Assembly (NCBI GenBank): GCA_941918925.1
Contig: OW799233.1
Span: forward strand, 141,672,223-141,736,222
Source: Phyto melanocephala
Lineage: Eukaryota > Arthropoda > Insecta > Diptera > Rhinophoridae
DNA: 64,000 nt
Direction of reading: 5' to 3'
Below are positions 39,801 through 48,500 of this stretch, piece after piece. The position numbers and the translations under genes were made by a program. The notes under the pieces were generated by a model, which saw only the letters and a program-made list of their open reading frames with translations, searched no databases and was not told the origin of the DNA. Each line of letters begins with the position of its first letter. Position 1 is the stretch's first letter.

Positions 39801-40757
39801 GTATTTTGTATAAAATGCAATAAAAATTTTTTGTATCACCATTCATCTTATATAAAATACGTACATACATATACAAAACATCCCATTGCAGAATTATAAA
39901 TTGAGTTAACGTATGCACATTTCCAAAAAAAATAAAAAAAACGTATTAAAAACATTAAAACAAATTACAAAAAAAAAAAATTTAAAAAAAAAATTAAAAA
40001 AAAATTTAAAAAAAATAAAAAAAAAATTTAAAAAAAATTAAAAAAAAATTTTTTTTTCAGACGGTCAAGGCTTAATCGACTCCTCTGTTCATAAGCTTTC
40101 AGAAAATATATACTTTATGGGGTCGGAAATAAAAATTGTAGAAATTACAAACGGAATGACAAAGCTATATATACCCTTGTGCACCACAGGTGAAGGGTAT
40201 AAAAATATTATTTACTTTACTTACACTTTAGTGCACAAATGGTGACAAATTCAAATCTTGCGTTAATTTTGGGACACACTTTATTAGAACTAACATTTAT
40301 TATAAAATATAAAGTTTGTCAAGAATGTGCTGTAACATTTTTTGATACGTTTCATTAATATATTCTTTTATGTGTTTTCATACCCTCACAGATGGGTAGA
40401 ATTTTGGCAACGCAAACGGCGACAATATATTTGTTCCTCGCAAACGTGGACTGACACAGTGTTTCGTACATTTATGAATTCACCCTGCCAAGTGTATGGA
40501 CGTTATATGTGTGACGATCATGATGACGATTTACGTGAAACACGTTGTGAAAACAAAGGAGGACAGCAATTAATGGAGGTAATATATCCCTCATTTTTTT
40601 AAATATCTTTTATCCTTTAGTTAATAGTTTAATATTTAATATTTACTCTTTGCAGTCTTTAAAAACCGATTTAGAATGTGGTTGGGATAATGCAACCTGT
40701 CGTGAGACATTCATAGTTCTTGTCTTTTCTCTCGTCGCTCTGGTGTTTTGGATGTGA
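18812..40757 (+). CDS. chp: Chaoptin, photoreceptor GPI-anchored leucine-rich-repeat adhesion protein
   Basis: Chaoptin is a homophilic adhesion protein of photoreceptor plasma membranes and microvilli. Coding exons: 18812-19051, 19120-19186, 19279-19925, 20087-20262, 24332-24466, 24528-24756, 24847-25065, 25900-25986, 26054-26188, 35758-35832, 35899-35992, 36063-36193, 36255-36368, 36461-36603, 36688-36829, 37474-37832, 38632-39055, 39135-39376, 40392-40578, 40656-40757. They total 3948 nt in one open frame, 1315 residues plus a Met, close to the Drosophila length. The first exon begins GLEFFFKFGYAFLIITLL, a signal peptide; in Drosophila it is preceded only by Met, so the ATG must end an upstream exon that I could not place (an alternative in-frame ATG is at 18869). 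LRR repeats follow throughout. The LRR C-cap has CDCDLGWVEFWQRKRR, and the C-terminus is a hydrophobic tail typical of a GPI signal. One donor (39056, GTTTGT) is non-consensus. Intron 20263-24331 and intron 26189-35757 are swollen by transposons; the latter also holds a zinc-finger gene. Confidence 0.97.
20413..20596. mobile_element. Tc1/mariner-type MITE in chaoptin intron, TA duplication
   Basis: Inverted ends of about 28 bp begin CAGTGAGAGACAAATATGTG and, reversed on the right, CAGTGCGAGACAAATATGTG. TA flanks both sides (20411-20412, 20597-20598). The element is 184 bp and noncoding. The CAGTG start and TA target are typical of Tc1-like elements. Confidence 0.88.
20935..21183 (-). mobile_element. 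CCCAGCAAA-ended MITE, copy 2
   Basis: 249 bp between CCCAGCAAAAAAA and TTTTTTTGCTGGG, with TA on both sides. Its reverse complement aligns along its length with the element at 17465-18308 minus the nested insertion. Confidence 0.82.
22384..22560 (+). repeat. Repeat family D, left part interrupted by a mariner relic
   Basis: GCCATGTACATAGC, GACGCCATCTTTGATTT and TATTCTACTAGTCAAGTCC are family D motifs. The family seems to resume at about 23460 (GTCATCTTGGATC, TTTCATTTGATACCAATG), after the transposon at 22570-23440. Confidence 0.6.
22570..23440 (-). pseudogene. Mariner-like transposase pseudogene with internal deletions
   Basis: Read on the minus strand, pieces of an IS630/Tc1/mariner transposase follow in order: LQIVEIYYQNSYSVRNVHR, then FSDEAHF, then KTKVLCGLWAGGIIGPFFFK and NVTVNGERYRAMIRDFFCP, then TARETMDILKDKFGE, then SWPPRSCDLTPLEYFLWGYV and a C-terminal tail to 22628. 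The DNA-binding linker before FSDEAHF and the segment before SWPPRS are deleted and frames shift between pieces. It lies in the chaoptin intron 20263-24331, antisense, and cannot encode an active enzyme. Confidence 0.9.
24000..24290 (+). repeat. Small direct duplication
   Basis: The block GAGTAACCCACATCAA ... CACTATTGTATTT at 24009-24055 recurs as GAGTTACCCACATCAA ... CACTATTGTAGTT at 24153-24190. It is intronic and noncoding, about 140 bp apart. Confidence 0.5.
26580..28640. repeat. Cluster of GTCY and family D repeats in chaoptin intron
   Basis: In order: a TTCGGCTGTGCCGAA hairpin at about 26615; a tail module (-) at 26985-27115; an A-rich tract at 27120-27230; a family D copy at 27234-27700; and two head modules of the GTCY family (-) at about 27890-28205 and 28210-28625. 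Both head modules share AAAGTTATGGGGCGATTGTG-type sequence, GATTTCAACCAACA, TTTATGGGGT and the CTTGTGCACCACAGGTGAAG hairpin. The two heads are near-identical, which suggests a tandem duplication. Confidence 0.75.
28640..29690 (+). pseudogene. Mariner-like transposon relic
   Basis: Plus-strand frames, broken by stops, read ISFRALRFFFGLHK, then VCPQSGELYE-type sequence, then IVRDSVEEESLTCQTSKQ and MRILN, then YKVQLTQELKPTDHLKQRQY-like and, near 29320, PPRSCDLTPF then a WGYLKEN-like segment and NLNCLNVIKNMDNRIEVRHR. The order matches insect mariner-like transposases of the type with VNKQNCR and LTPLEYFLWG motifs. The 3' end is GACCACCCTGTAG near 29660. A T-rich insertion breaks the C-terminus at about 29350. 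Confidence 0.8.
29690..30300 (-). repeat. Dispersed repeat family A copy, reverse orientation
   Basis: AAAGCGTTATATTGGAGGT, GGCGTTAAAGTGCGCGTG and related motifs are the reverse complement of family A (CACGCCCACTTTAACGCC). The copy is noncoding. Confidence 0.65.
30343..30725. mobile_element. MITE with GGGCCAATTCAAAG ends, copy 1
   Basis: Inverted ends GGGCCAATTCAAAGT and ACTTTGAATTGGCCC span 383 bp. The interior has two TCTCTCAGAGAGA palindromes. A second copy, missing about 55 bp, is at 44635-44961. No clean target duplication is seen here. Confidence 0.85.
30990..31180 (-). repeat. GTCY-type repeat, second subtype
   Basis: Contains ACGGACGGACATAGCTAG, TTTATGGGGTCT, CAACGGAATGACAAA and TTGGTGGTGGGTATAAAA. 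It matches the reverse of 57995-58210 better than the common GTCY family. Confidence 0.6.
31229..34644 (-). CDS. ZAD-domain C2H2 zinc-finger protein, nested antisense in chaoptin intron
   Basis: Four exons on the minus strand: 34644-34483, 34408-34238, 32723-31926 and 31864-31229, all phase 0, with GTAAGT or GTATGT donors and AG acceptors, giving 588 residues. Residues 17-20 (CRLC) and 66-69 (CPKC) are the zinc ligands of an insect ZAD domain, a dimerisation module found in many fly zinc-finger factors. C2H2-type fingers lie near residues 219-239, 299-321, 389-409 and 564-585; a Cys-rich segment near 270-295 looks like a degenerate finger. A poly-Asp stretch precedes the first finger and the region around 430-550 is low complexity. 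The likely role is sequence-specific DNA binding in the nucleus. The whole gene lies inside the chaoptin intron 26189-35757 on the opposite strand. ZAD fingers are a large, fast-evolving family, so I cannot name the Drosophila orthologue. The start at 34644 is the first ATG in frame upstream of the ZAD. Confidence 0.9.
33640..33920. repeat. Decayed GTCY-family repeat and TACATA microsatellite
   Basis: TTTGATTTCAACGTACCTAC, CGGACTTAGTTAAATC and TATACATATGTATATTC resemble a heavily mutated head module; CATACATATATACATATG is simple repeat. It lies in the long intron between zinc-finger exons 3 and 2. Confidence 0.45.
38008..38258. mobile_element. MITE with 8-bp target duplication (P- or hAT-type)
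   Basis: Inverted ends CAAGGCGAATTCATTATCAG and, reversed on the right, CAAGGCGAATTTATTTATCA, both leading into GGTGGTG. The 8-bp direct repeat TTTAATAT lies on both sides (38000-38007, 38259-38266). P and hAT elements both make 8-bp duplications; the CA start and AGGTGG block recall the P-element end, but no transposase is present. It lies in the chaoptin intron 37833-38631. A single end recurs at 42283. Confidence 0.85.
39830..40205 (-). repeat. GTCY-family element, compact copy
   Basis: Reverse orientation: tail module without its hairpin at about 39830-39925, an A-rich tract at 39925-40060, then the head with CTCCTCTGTTCATAAGC, ATACTTTATGGGGTC and the CTTGTGCACCACAGGTGAAG hairpin. It sits in the chaoptin intron 39377-40391. 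Confidence 0.7.
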
Positions 40758-41560
40758 CTGTTATATTACATTTTTCGAACATCGTCTGAATTTTATAATA
40801 TTTTAGAGAAGGTCTATGGCGATCAAATACTTTAAGATTTTAATATTATAGTTAAGAAAGATTTTTATTAAAATGCAAGCAGTAGTACTAATAGTAAGCA
40901 GAAATGTTAACAATTTACGACTAGACAAAAAAAAAAAAAAAAAAACAAAAAGATGAAATTAAAAATGCGTTGTAAGTTTTACAAAAGTATGCATAAATGC
41001 ATGTTACAGTAGGATCTTTATATTTTCTATGATGTTTGAAAACATTTTCTTTGGCCGATAATGAAAATCTCCATCTATTTAGCTGTCTCTATGCTATAAA
41101 AAGTAAGATAAAATTAAATGTATGTACATCTAATAATTATCTAACTCGATATATTTCTGGTCTGATTTTGTGTATATTAAATATACGTATTCACTTTAAT
41201 ATCACTGTCATGTAGACTTTTTTTAGATATATTTTTATGATTAAATTAAGGTCGTAATAGTTCTTAAGCCATTTTTAAATATCTCACTAACTATCAATAT
41301 TTAAGTATAAAAATGTTTATTTATCTTTTACACTCACTTATAAAATAGAACCAACGCATTAGTTTCTATGTATAAGTTTCTAAGTATTTCTATATATTAC
41401 ATGTGTTTAATTGGCTTTAAATACAAACATACATATTTGCAACGCTATAAATTTGTTTAACAATGTGTTTTATTAATTTTTAGACCGTTATGAAAAAGAA
41501 ACATTTTAACTATTCCAGTAAGCTTAGTTTGTTGTAAATGACTAACTTTTATTACAAACT
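40758..41560. other. 3' flank of chaoptin
   Basis: AT-rich, noncoding, probable 3' untranslated region in its first part. No single polyadenylation signal is compelling. No gene was seen. Confidence 0.4.
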
Positions 41561-41564
41561 AGAA

Positions 41565-42165
41565 AAGCCCGGCGCGCGTTGCTACGCCCCTTAATGAATA
41601 AAAATCCATTCTAAATTAAAATTCAATATCAAGTGCAAAAAGCTAAAAATTATAACTTTTTTTAATCGGCGTGGCACTGCCCACTTTTCTAATCAAGAAA
41701 ATATAAAGTCATGATAACTCAAAATGTGTGCAAAGTTTCACAAAAATCGGTCAAGAGCAAGTAGCTAAAAATGATAACTTATTTCTTATGGACGTGGCAG
41801 TGCCCACTTTTCTAATCACGAAATTATATAGCCATGACAGCTCAATATGTGTGCAAAGTTACAGAAAAATCTGTCCAGTGCAAGTACCTCGAAATTATAA
41901 CTTTTTTTATGGGCATGGCACTGCCCACTTTTTTAATCACGAAATTATACAGTGTGCAAAGTTTCAGAAAAATCGGTCAAGTGCAAGTAGCTAAAAATGA
42001 CTACTAATTTTTATGGGCGTGGCCCCGCCCACTTTTTACCACTCATAAACACCCCCCGGAATGTGTACAACAACTTGCCAAAGTTTAAGTCCGAACGGTT
42101 TCACAGTTTCGGAGTCTATAGCTAACACACAGACAGAGTTTCAATTTTATATATATAGAAGATAG
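41565..42165 (+). repeat. Element made of ~120-bp tandem units, copy 1
   Basis: Begins AAAGCCCGGCGCGCG and contains at least four imperfect units built on GTGGCACTGCCCACTTTT, TCACGAAATTAT, GTGTGCAAAGTTTCA, AAATCGGTCAAGTGCAAG. It ends with TTTCGGAGTCTATAGCTAAC, ACACAGACAGAGTTTC and a (GATA)n run. A reverse copy is at 62775-63420. Confidence 0.8.
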
Positions 42166-42282
42166 ATAGATAGATACTAGTTTAAAGCCTATTTTTAATT
42201 GAAAAAAATTATTTTTAAAAACTGAGTAGTGGTTTTGGAGAAAAATAATAATTTTCAAAAAAATACTTTTCTCAGTTTAAAC

Positions 42283-42640
42283 CAAGGCGAATTCATATTA
42301 GGTGAGGTTATGAAGCCAGGTGATGGTCTTTTGCTTGTTTTATTTTAAATGGCACAATGTCAAAGTTTGTTTACAATTTTTATGTGCGGCCATTTGGCCA
42401 ATATTTTGTTCCATACATAATTGAACCATGCCAATATTATCGTAATAACAAGTAAGGGTGCTATATTCGGCCGTGACGAATCTTATATACCCTTCACAAC
42501 CTGTCGTGCAATAACAATTGTTTGTATCACCATTCATCTCATATGAAATACGTACATACATACCTACATATAAAAAACAAACATATATGTATAAAAACAT
42601 CCTATTGTAAAATTATAAATTGTGTTTACGTATGTATGTT
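42283..42640. repeat. Fragments: P/hAT-type MITE end, mariner-like end, GTCY tail
   Basis: 42283-42330 repeats CAAGGCGAATTCATATTAGG and AGGTGATGG. 42380-42430 (GCGGCCATTTGGCCAATATT) matches the reverse of 390-440 in a mariner relic. 42445-42640 is a minus tail module with TTCGGCCGTGACGAA and GTATCACCATTCATCTC. Confidence 0.6.
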
Positions 42641-42873
42641 TGATATGTGATCGGCGATGTTTGATATGTGACTTTGTGAATTTGTTCAAAATTAACATAA
42701 CTGTTGTTTTATTCACTTTAAAAAAAAAATCTCAAGGGGTTTTTGAATGTGAGGACAGTCGCGATTTTCAAAATGATATACATCACGATAAAATATGAAA
42801 TCTTTACTATTAGACTAAAAAAATGTTGCGCGTTTTTATGTCATTTTTTTTAATGATTTTTTGATTTTTTTAT

Positions 42874-43390
42874 ACCCTTCACACAGTGTAAAAGGGTATA
42901 TATAGGTTTGTCATTCCGTGTGAAATTTCTACAATTTTCATTTCCGACCCCATAAAGTATATATTTTCTGAAAGCTTATGAATAGGGGAGTCGATTAAGC
43001 TCTGTCAGTCTGTCCGTCTGTCCGTCTGACCGTCTGACCGTCTGTCCGTGTGTATGTTGAAATCAACTTTTTGAAGCCCCCCGACATAGGTTGGACCCGG
43101 GTAAGGTATTAAAATATCAGAAATATTCGGGAGTAGATCGGTATTGAAAATCAGAAACATCGGTATATAAACAACTGAGATATGAGCAAAAACCCACGAC
43201 CACCTCGATTTTTTTTCACAAAAACAACATTACAACAACAACATACATACATACAAACGTGTATACTGGTTAGAGAAAACGTGGCATCGAATCCCAGCTG
43301 AGCCAAAAAAATTTTTTTTTTAATTTTTTTAAAATTTTTTTTTTAATTTTTTTTTAAATTTTTTTTTTTATTTTTTTTTTATTTAATATA
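42874..43390 (+). repeat. GTCY/mini-me-like head module plus T tract
   Basis: Starts with the hairpin ACCCTTCACACAGTG-TAAAAGGGT, then TTTGTCATTCCGTGTG, CCCCATAAAGTATATATT, a GTCTGTCCGTCTGACCGTC run, GGACCCGGGTAAGGTATT, GAGATATGAGCAAAAACCCA, CATCGAATCCCAGCTGAGCC and a long T/A tract. The TA plus GTCY arrangement resembles dipteran mini-me elements. Confidence 0.8.
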
Positions 43391-43559
43391 TTATTTATAC
43401 TTAGGGTATAAGTAATAATTATTTTGACCACAGCGGCAAAGCATTTCATTAACATAGTGATGTCTTATAGATTTTCACTGAATTTTAAATTTCGAATTAA
43501 CGTATCGCAGAATAATCCAACCGAATTTTCGTCCTTAGAAGAACCGAACGACTTCTGTA

Positions 43560-44060
43560 AGTCCCTAATAGTAATGAGTTATTTAGGTTATTAAAATCAA
43601 GTACTTATAAGTATAAAAACTTATTTAATTCCCGATTTATAAGCGATCGTAATAAGTACCTTTACGAGTCCCCATTTTTAAGCGAGAGTGGTAAGTTTTT
43701 ATTCAAGTCCCTATTTGTAATCGAGCGTGGTAAGTACTTAAAATAATGGGTTTAGATGCTAAATTGTAAGTAGTGAAGAACTGTTTTCTAGTACTTTCAA
43801 CTCATGATTTTGTAATGTGTTATTTTGCTGGGATGTATTATTAATATTTTTATCGTGAGCTGAATGAAAAGCTTTTTACGGTTCCATCTCTAGATTAATA
43901 GGTAACAGTTTCAAATGTAAGTAAATATTAGTTGCTCTTTACAATTAATACATTTGTTTATTTTGTTATTTATTCGGTCGGTATTTTATTGCAGTCACAC
44001 AAAAAGGTTGGTGTCGTTTACATTAAAATTAAATGGCTTGCATCCTGTAACAATTATTAC
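43560..44060 (-). repeat. Old dispersed repeat X, copy 2, without the MITE
   Basis: Reverse complement of 16850-17300. It reads straight through the site where 17066-17179 is inserted in copy 1. Its left part is joined to a CCCAGC-type end (TTTGCTGGGAT) near 43846. The AAGTACTTATAAG-rich stretch at 43590-43760 has repeated AAGTCCC units. Confidence 0.65.
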
Positions 44061-44634
44061 TTTCGATTTAATAATTTACCAGACGTGGTGTAACGGCTAG
44101 ATTTAAATAATCAAACCGTAACTGAGTTTAAAATACCTAATTTTTAAAAATTTAAATAAAATATTACAACAACAAAAAAAACAAACATTTTTACTATCTT
44201 CTTATTAACAAAAATTTTATTTATTAAGCTTAAAATTAAATAACGCTTAAATAAATTTGTATTTATGTAGTGTTGTTGCACAAAAAGTAACGAAAAACAA
44301 ACAAATAAATAAAATGTTTAAATAGTATCTATTTTACAGGGGACAATAAAAAATAAAGCAGAAAAAAAATTAAAAAAAATATATTTTTATTTTTATTACA
44401 AAGCCACCAGAACAACATTCTTTAACTACTGATTTTTTATATTTTGGTCCAGTGTCAGAGTTATATCCAGTTATATGGTAATGGCTGTATGTGTTTTGCA
44501 TTTCCATACATACACATAAATGCAGAGTATTATTTATTAAATTTCCTTTAAACAACAGCACGAAAAGAAAGTAAGTGTGGCTAAAAATAGTACGTTACAA
44601 AACAAACATGTGTATTTGACTTTACATACATACT

Positions 44635-44961
44635 GGGCCAATTCAAAGTGGTTGCACATCATATTCATATTTGTACTATTTCATATTATTTTATGCATGC
44701 ATAAAATTTTTGTTAGTAATTTCCATACATGTCATATTTTTAATCATACTGTCTCTCAGAGAGAATTTCTTCGCTTCTCACCTCTCAGAGAGAATATTTT
44801 CTACTTTCCTGTATACATAAAATTTTTAACAGCGTCATCTCTTTGTCTTTTTTCTTGTATTAAATACATAATTTGTAAACAAAAGGTGTTCAAAGTCACT
44901 AGTCATATTAATATGAATTATATGACATAGTACAATATGAGAGTCTACTTTGAATTGGCCC
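44635..44961. mobile_element. MITE with GGGCCAATTCAAAG ends, copy 2, ACT duplication
   Basis: 327 bp with inverted ends GGGCCAATTCAAAGT and ACTTTGAATTGGCCC; ACT at 44632-44634 and 44962-44964 is the target duplication. It is nearly identical to 30343-30725, so both moved recently. Confidence 0.9.
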
Positions 44962-45508
44962 ACTATGTATGTCCATATATAAATACCCTGCAGGAAGCCC
45001 GTGGTCAGTGTCTACAAGTCACTACTTTTATCTACTATCTTGGTGAATTTTTGGTGATACATATTTTAAAATTTAAAATAATAAATAGAAAAATGCAAAA
45101 ATTTGACAGTATAAGTAAATATTTTAGATAATAAACTGTAGTTCACTTTTACATTTCAAAATAATATTTTAATACCTGGTTCCAATGTCGCCATATGGAC
45201 CCATAGGAACTACCTGGCAAATAGTTCTAACTTCCAACGACAAGCACATATTAAAGGTCTATTGCACATAACACTACATGGGGTATTATTGATCAATAAT
45301 AGACAGTCAAAAGTGCATCAGTACTGTTTCCTAAAAGATACTCTATTTTGTGTAAGTATGTATTTCTAAGTAAAGAATTTAAATTTATTGTCTGTTCATT
45401 AAAAAATCTCATAGGATGTTTGTGGTTCTCTATTCTGGATAGTTGTTGGCTCTGTGAATTGTTTTCTTTTGGTCTTTTGGATATTTAACTGTTGTTTTCG
45501 CTTTTATG

Positions 45509-48500
45509 CTAAACTTTAAAAGCTCTCTGTATGATTTCTAAAACTTCACGTTTATGCACTTTTCCTATGCCTGTTGCAGATGTTGGCGCCTCAACGCGTC
45601 CACAATACTCAAGCTGAAAAAAAAAAACATATTAAGAGTATGATTAAAATACAAAACTAGGAGTAAATCAGTGAAACTGTAAAATGAAAAGTCTTTGCAC
45701 GGTAATAAATACGAGGGTACCATACGCATTTTACAGTTTCACAAAATATGAGTTGATGCCCAGGCGCAAATATGTACGTGGGTTGTGTCTAATATATTTT
45801 GGGTTGCAATCTGGAAACTACAGTAAAGTGTGACATTTTTGAAAACATACGTACTTAGAACGTTTTGACGTACGAATCGCCAATCGTGCTGTTTACAGTA
45901 ACTTAAAAATTGAACTTAAGACAAAATAAAAATGGTTCACATTAAAATTTAATTAAAAAATTCATGTTGGCTGAAAAATTAAATTAAATCGTGAAAATAT
46001 TCATGCGTTAATTTTTTACAAATTCCAAAGTGGATCAAATCATCAACAATGCATCGATTAACTGAATTCTGAATTTTTAACGATGAAGCTCAATCAAGGA
46101 CCAGGGGCCGAATTACGGCATTCGTGATCGATTGAGCTTTCGTATCGAATAAAATTTCGTCACGTATCGAAAGGTATGATTACAGCATTCGATTAGTTAC
46201 GTATCGAAATTAATATAAAAATGTAAAAGATTTTTTCTGTTGTAATAGAATAAAAATATGTACATATGTATATGTTTCTGTTCAGAATAAGAACAAGCAA
46301 AGAAAATATAAAAACTTAGCGGTAACAATAATTTTTTAAACAATACATAATTTATTTCAATATAAAAAATGAGTGCTTTGTTGCTTTTGTGTTTATCCTC
46401 TTCCGATTCCGAAGTGGAAGATAATACCATTCATATAAGGAAAAACATTCGGGACAAAAGTGATCCTTTGTCTTTGCCAACTACAGCGTAAGTTTAAAGC
46501 ATTCATGTAGTTACAATACAGCTTATCCAATTTTTTTTAGGTTTATAAAGCGTTTTAGACTTAATAAAGAGGCATTTAACTATATTTTGTCAGAGATAAA
46601 ATTTGAGGGACATATGTCAACAGCGATGCCTCCAAAGTTGCAATTGGCAGCCACTTTGTCGCTTCTAGCCAGTGGAGGATTTCAACATACAGTAGGAAAT
46701 GATTACTTGGTGGGAATGTGTCAAAGCGCTGTAAGCAAAACCATTAATAAGGTTGTTAATGAAATGGAAACTAAGCTATGTCCAAAATTTATAAACTTTT
46801 TACCCGATCAGTCATCTGAATGCATGGAGTTCTTCGTAGAAAAATATAAACTTCCAGGCGGTAATTATTTTTAACTAGTGCTTTACCTTTTGACATGTCT
46901 GTGATTTTCAGTTGTAGGATGTATTGACGGCACACATTTTGGACTGCAAAAGCCAAAATCAGATGAAAATATGTTTTATAACAGAAAAGGATTTCATAGC
47001 CTTAACTCTATGATAGTAAGTTTACCGTAAAAAGCAAAAAAAATATTTACATACATATACATATGTAAAATTTTGTGCCATATTTATTTTAAGATTTGTG
47101 ATCATAAATATAGAATTTTAGCAATAAATTCTCAATATGGTGGAGCATCTCACGACTCTTTCGTTTGGAAGCATTCCGAAGAAAGAAAGTTATTTGAGGA
47201 CTTGTACAATAACAATAAGTTAAAGAATGCTTGGCTTTTAGGTAATTTTCTAAAATTCAATACATACATCCATGACTTTTTTAAACAATCCTAAAATTTC
47301 AGGTGACTCGGGTTACCCTCTTGAGCCATGGTGTTTAACACCATATAGAAACCCTGAAGAGGACTCTTTAGAATCTAATTTTAATGATGTCCATTCCAAA
47401 GGCCGTTGCATTGTTGAGAGAACCATTGGAATTCTTAAAGGTCGGTGGAAAATTCTTAGCAATGACAAAAGAAGTCGGTATAGTCCAGAAAAAGTGGCGA
47501 ATTTTGGGAACGCATTGCACAATTTGTGCATTTATTTTAAAGTTCCATTGTATACACAACGCTGCGCTCCTAACACCATTTCTATAAACGTAGATATTGG
47601 AAGTGAAACTCACCTAACAAGAATTGGCCAAAAAATAAGAGACCAAATAAAACTTTCACTAGGAGGAAGAAATTAAAAATTTTTCTTTTAGTTGTTTTTA
47701 ATATGAAAAATATTTTTATTATGAAATTATAATAAAACAAAAATCAATGAATGCAATTAATAACAAAAAAAAACTTCAAACATAAAAAATATGTGTTTTT
47801 CTTAAATATTCTAATCAATAGGTATGTAGGTAATTCATTAAAAAAAATATCAAGTGTTTATGTACATAACATTAAAAATAGACTATTTATACATTATTTT
47901 TAAGCATTTCCAATTCCAGTGTTTTTATTTGCAGGTCTACTTTTTTTATAGCCATGTTAGCGGTATGTTCCTCTTCTTTTATTTTCAGAGATCTTTCCTT
48001 CAAGCTTACCATACGTTCTTTTAGTTGTAGAGACCTTTCCTTTAGACTTAATATATGGTCATGTTTGGTAATTTGGTCGCGTTGATACACTTCGGTAGTC
48101 TGAATATGAGACTTTATAATTGTTGTCTTAGAATCAACTTTTTTGTTATATTGTCTAGGCATCTCCTTCTCTGTAATTTCATTTATGTCATCATCACTAC
48201 TTTTTTCATTTTCTAAAATTGACTGCAAACTTCTATCAATATCGTCTACTTCATTTATTTTCGTAGTTTTTGGTTTTCCAAAACTAGTTACCGACGAAAG
48301 ACCTTCTACAGCAACATCTATTCCACTAGCCTGAACAATTTGTTCTTCTACAGAGGTTAGAATCATTTCCTCAAAAGGTCCACCACCGGTTTTTCTTTTA
48401 GAGGTCTTATTAAAAGACAATTTTTTTTTGGCGTTAAATTTTTGATCAGCAAACACCTTAAAATATTAAAATTAGTAAAGAAACTTAAAAAAGAACATCT

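Noticed and set aside
41728..41994. 88-codon plus frame with repeated SFTKIGQEQVAKN-like units
   Set aside because: It is only the ~120-bp noncoding tandem repeat read in frame.
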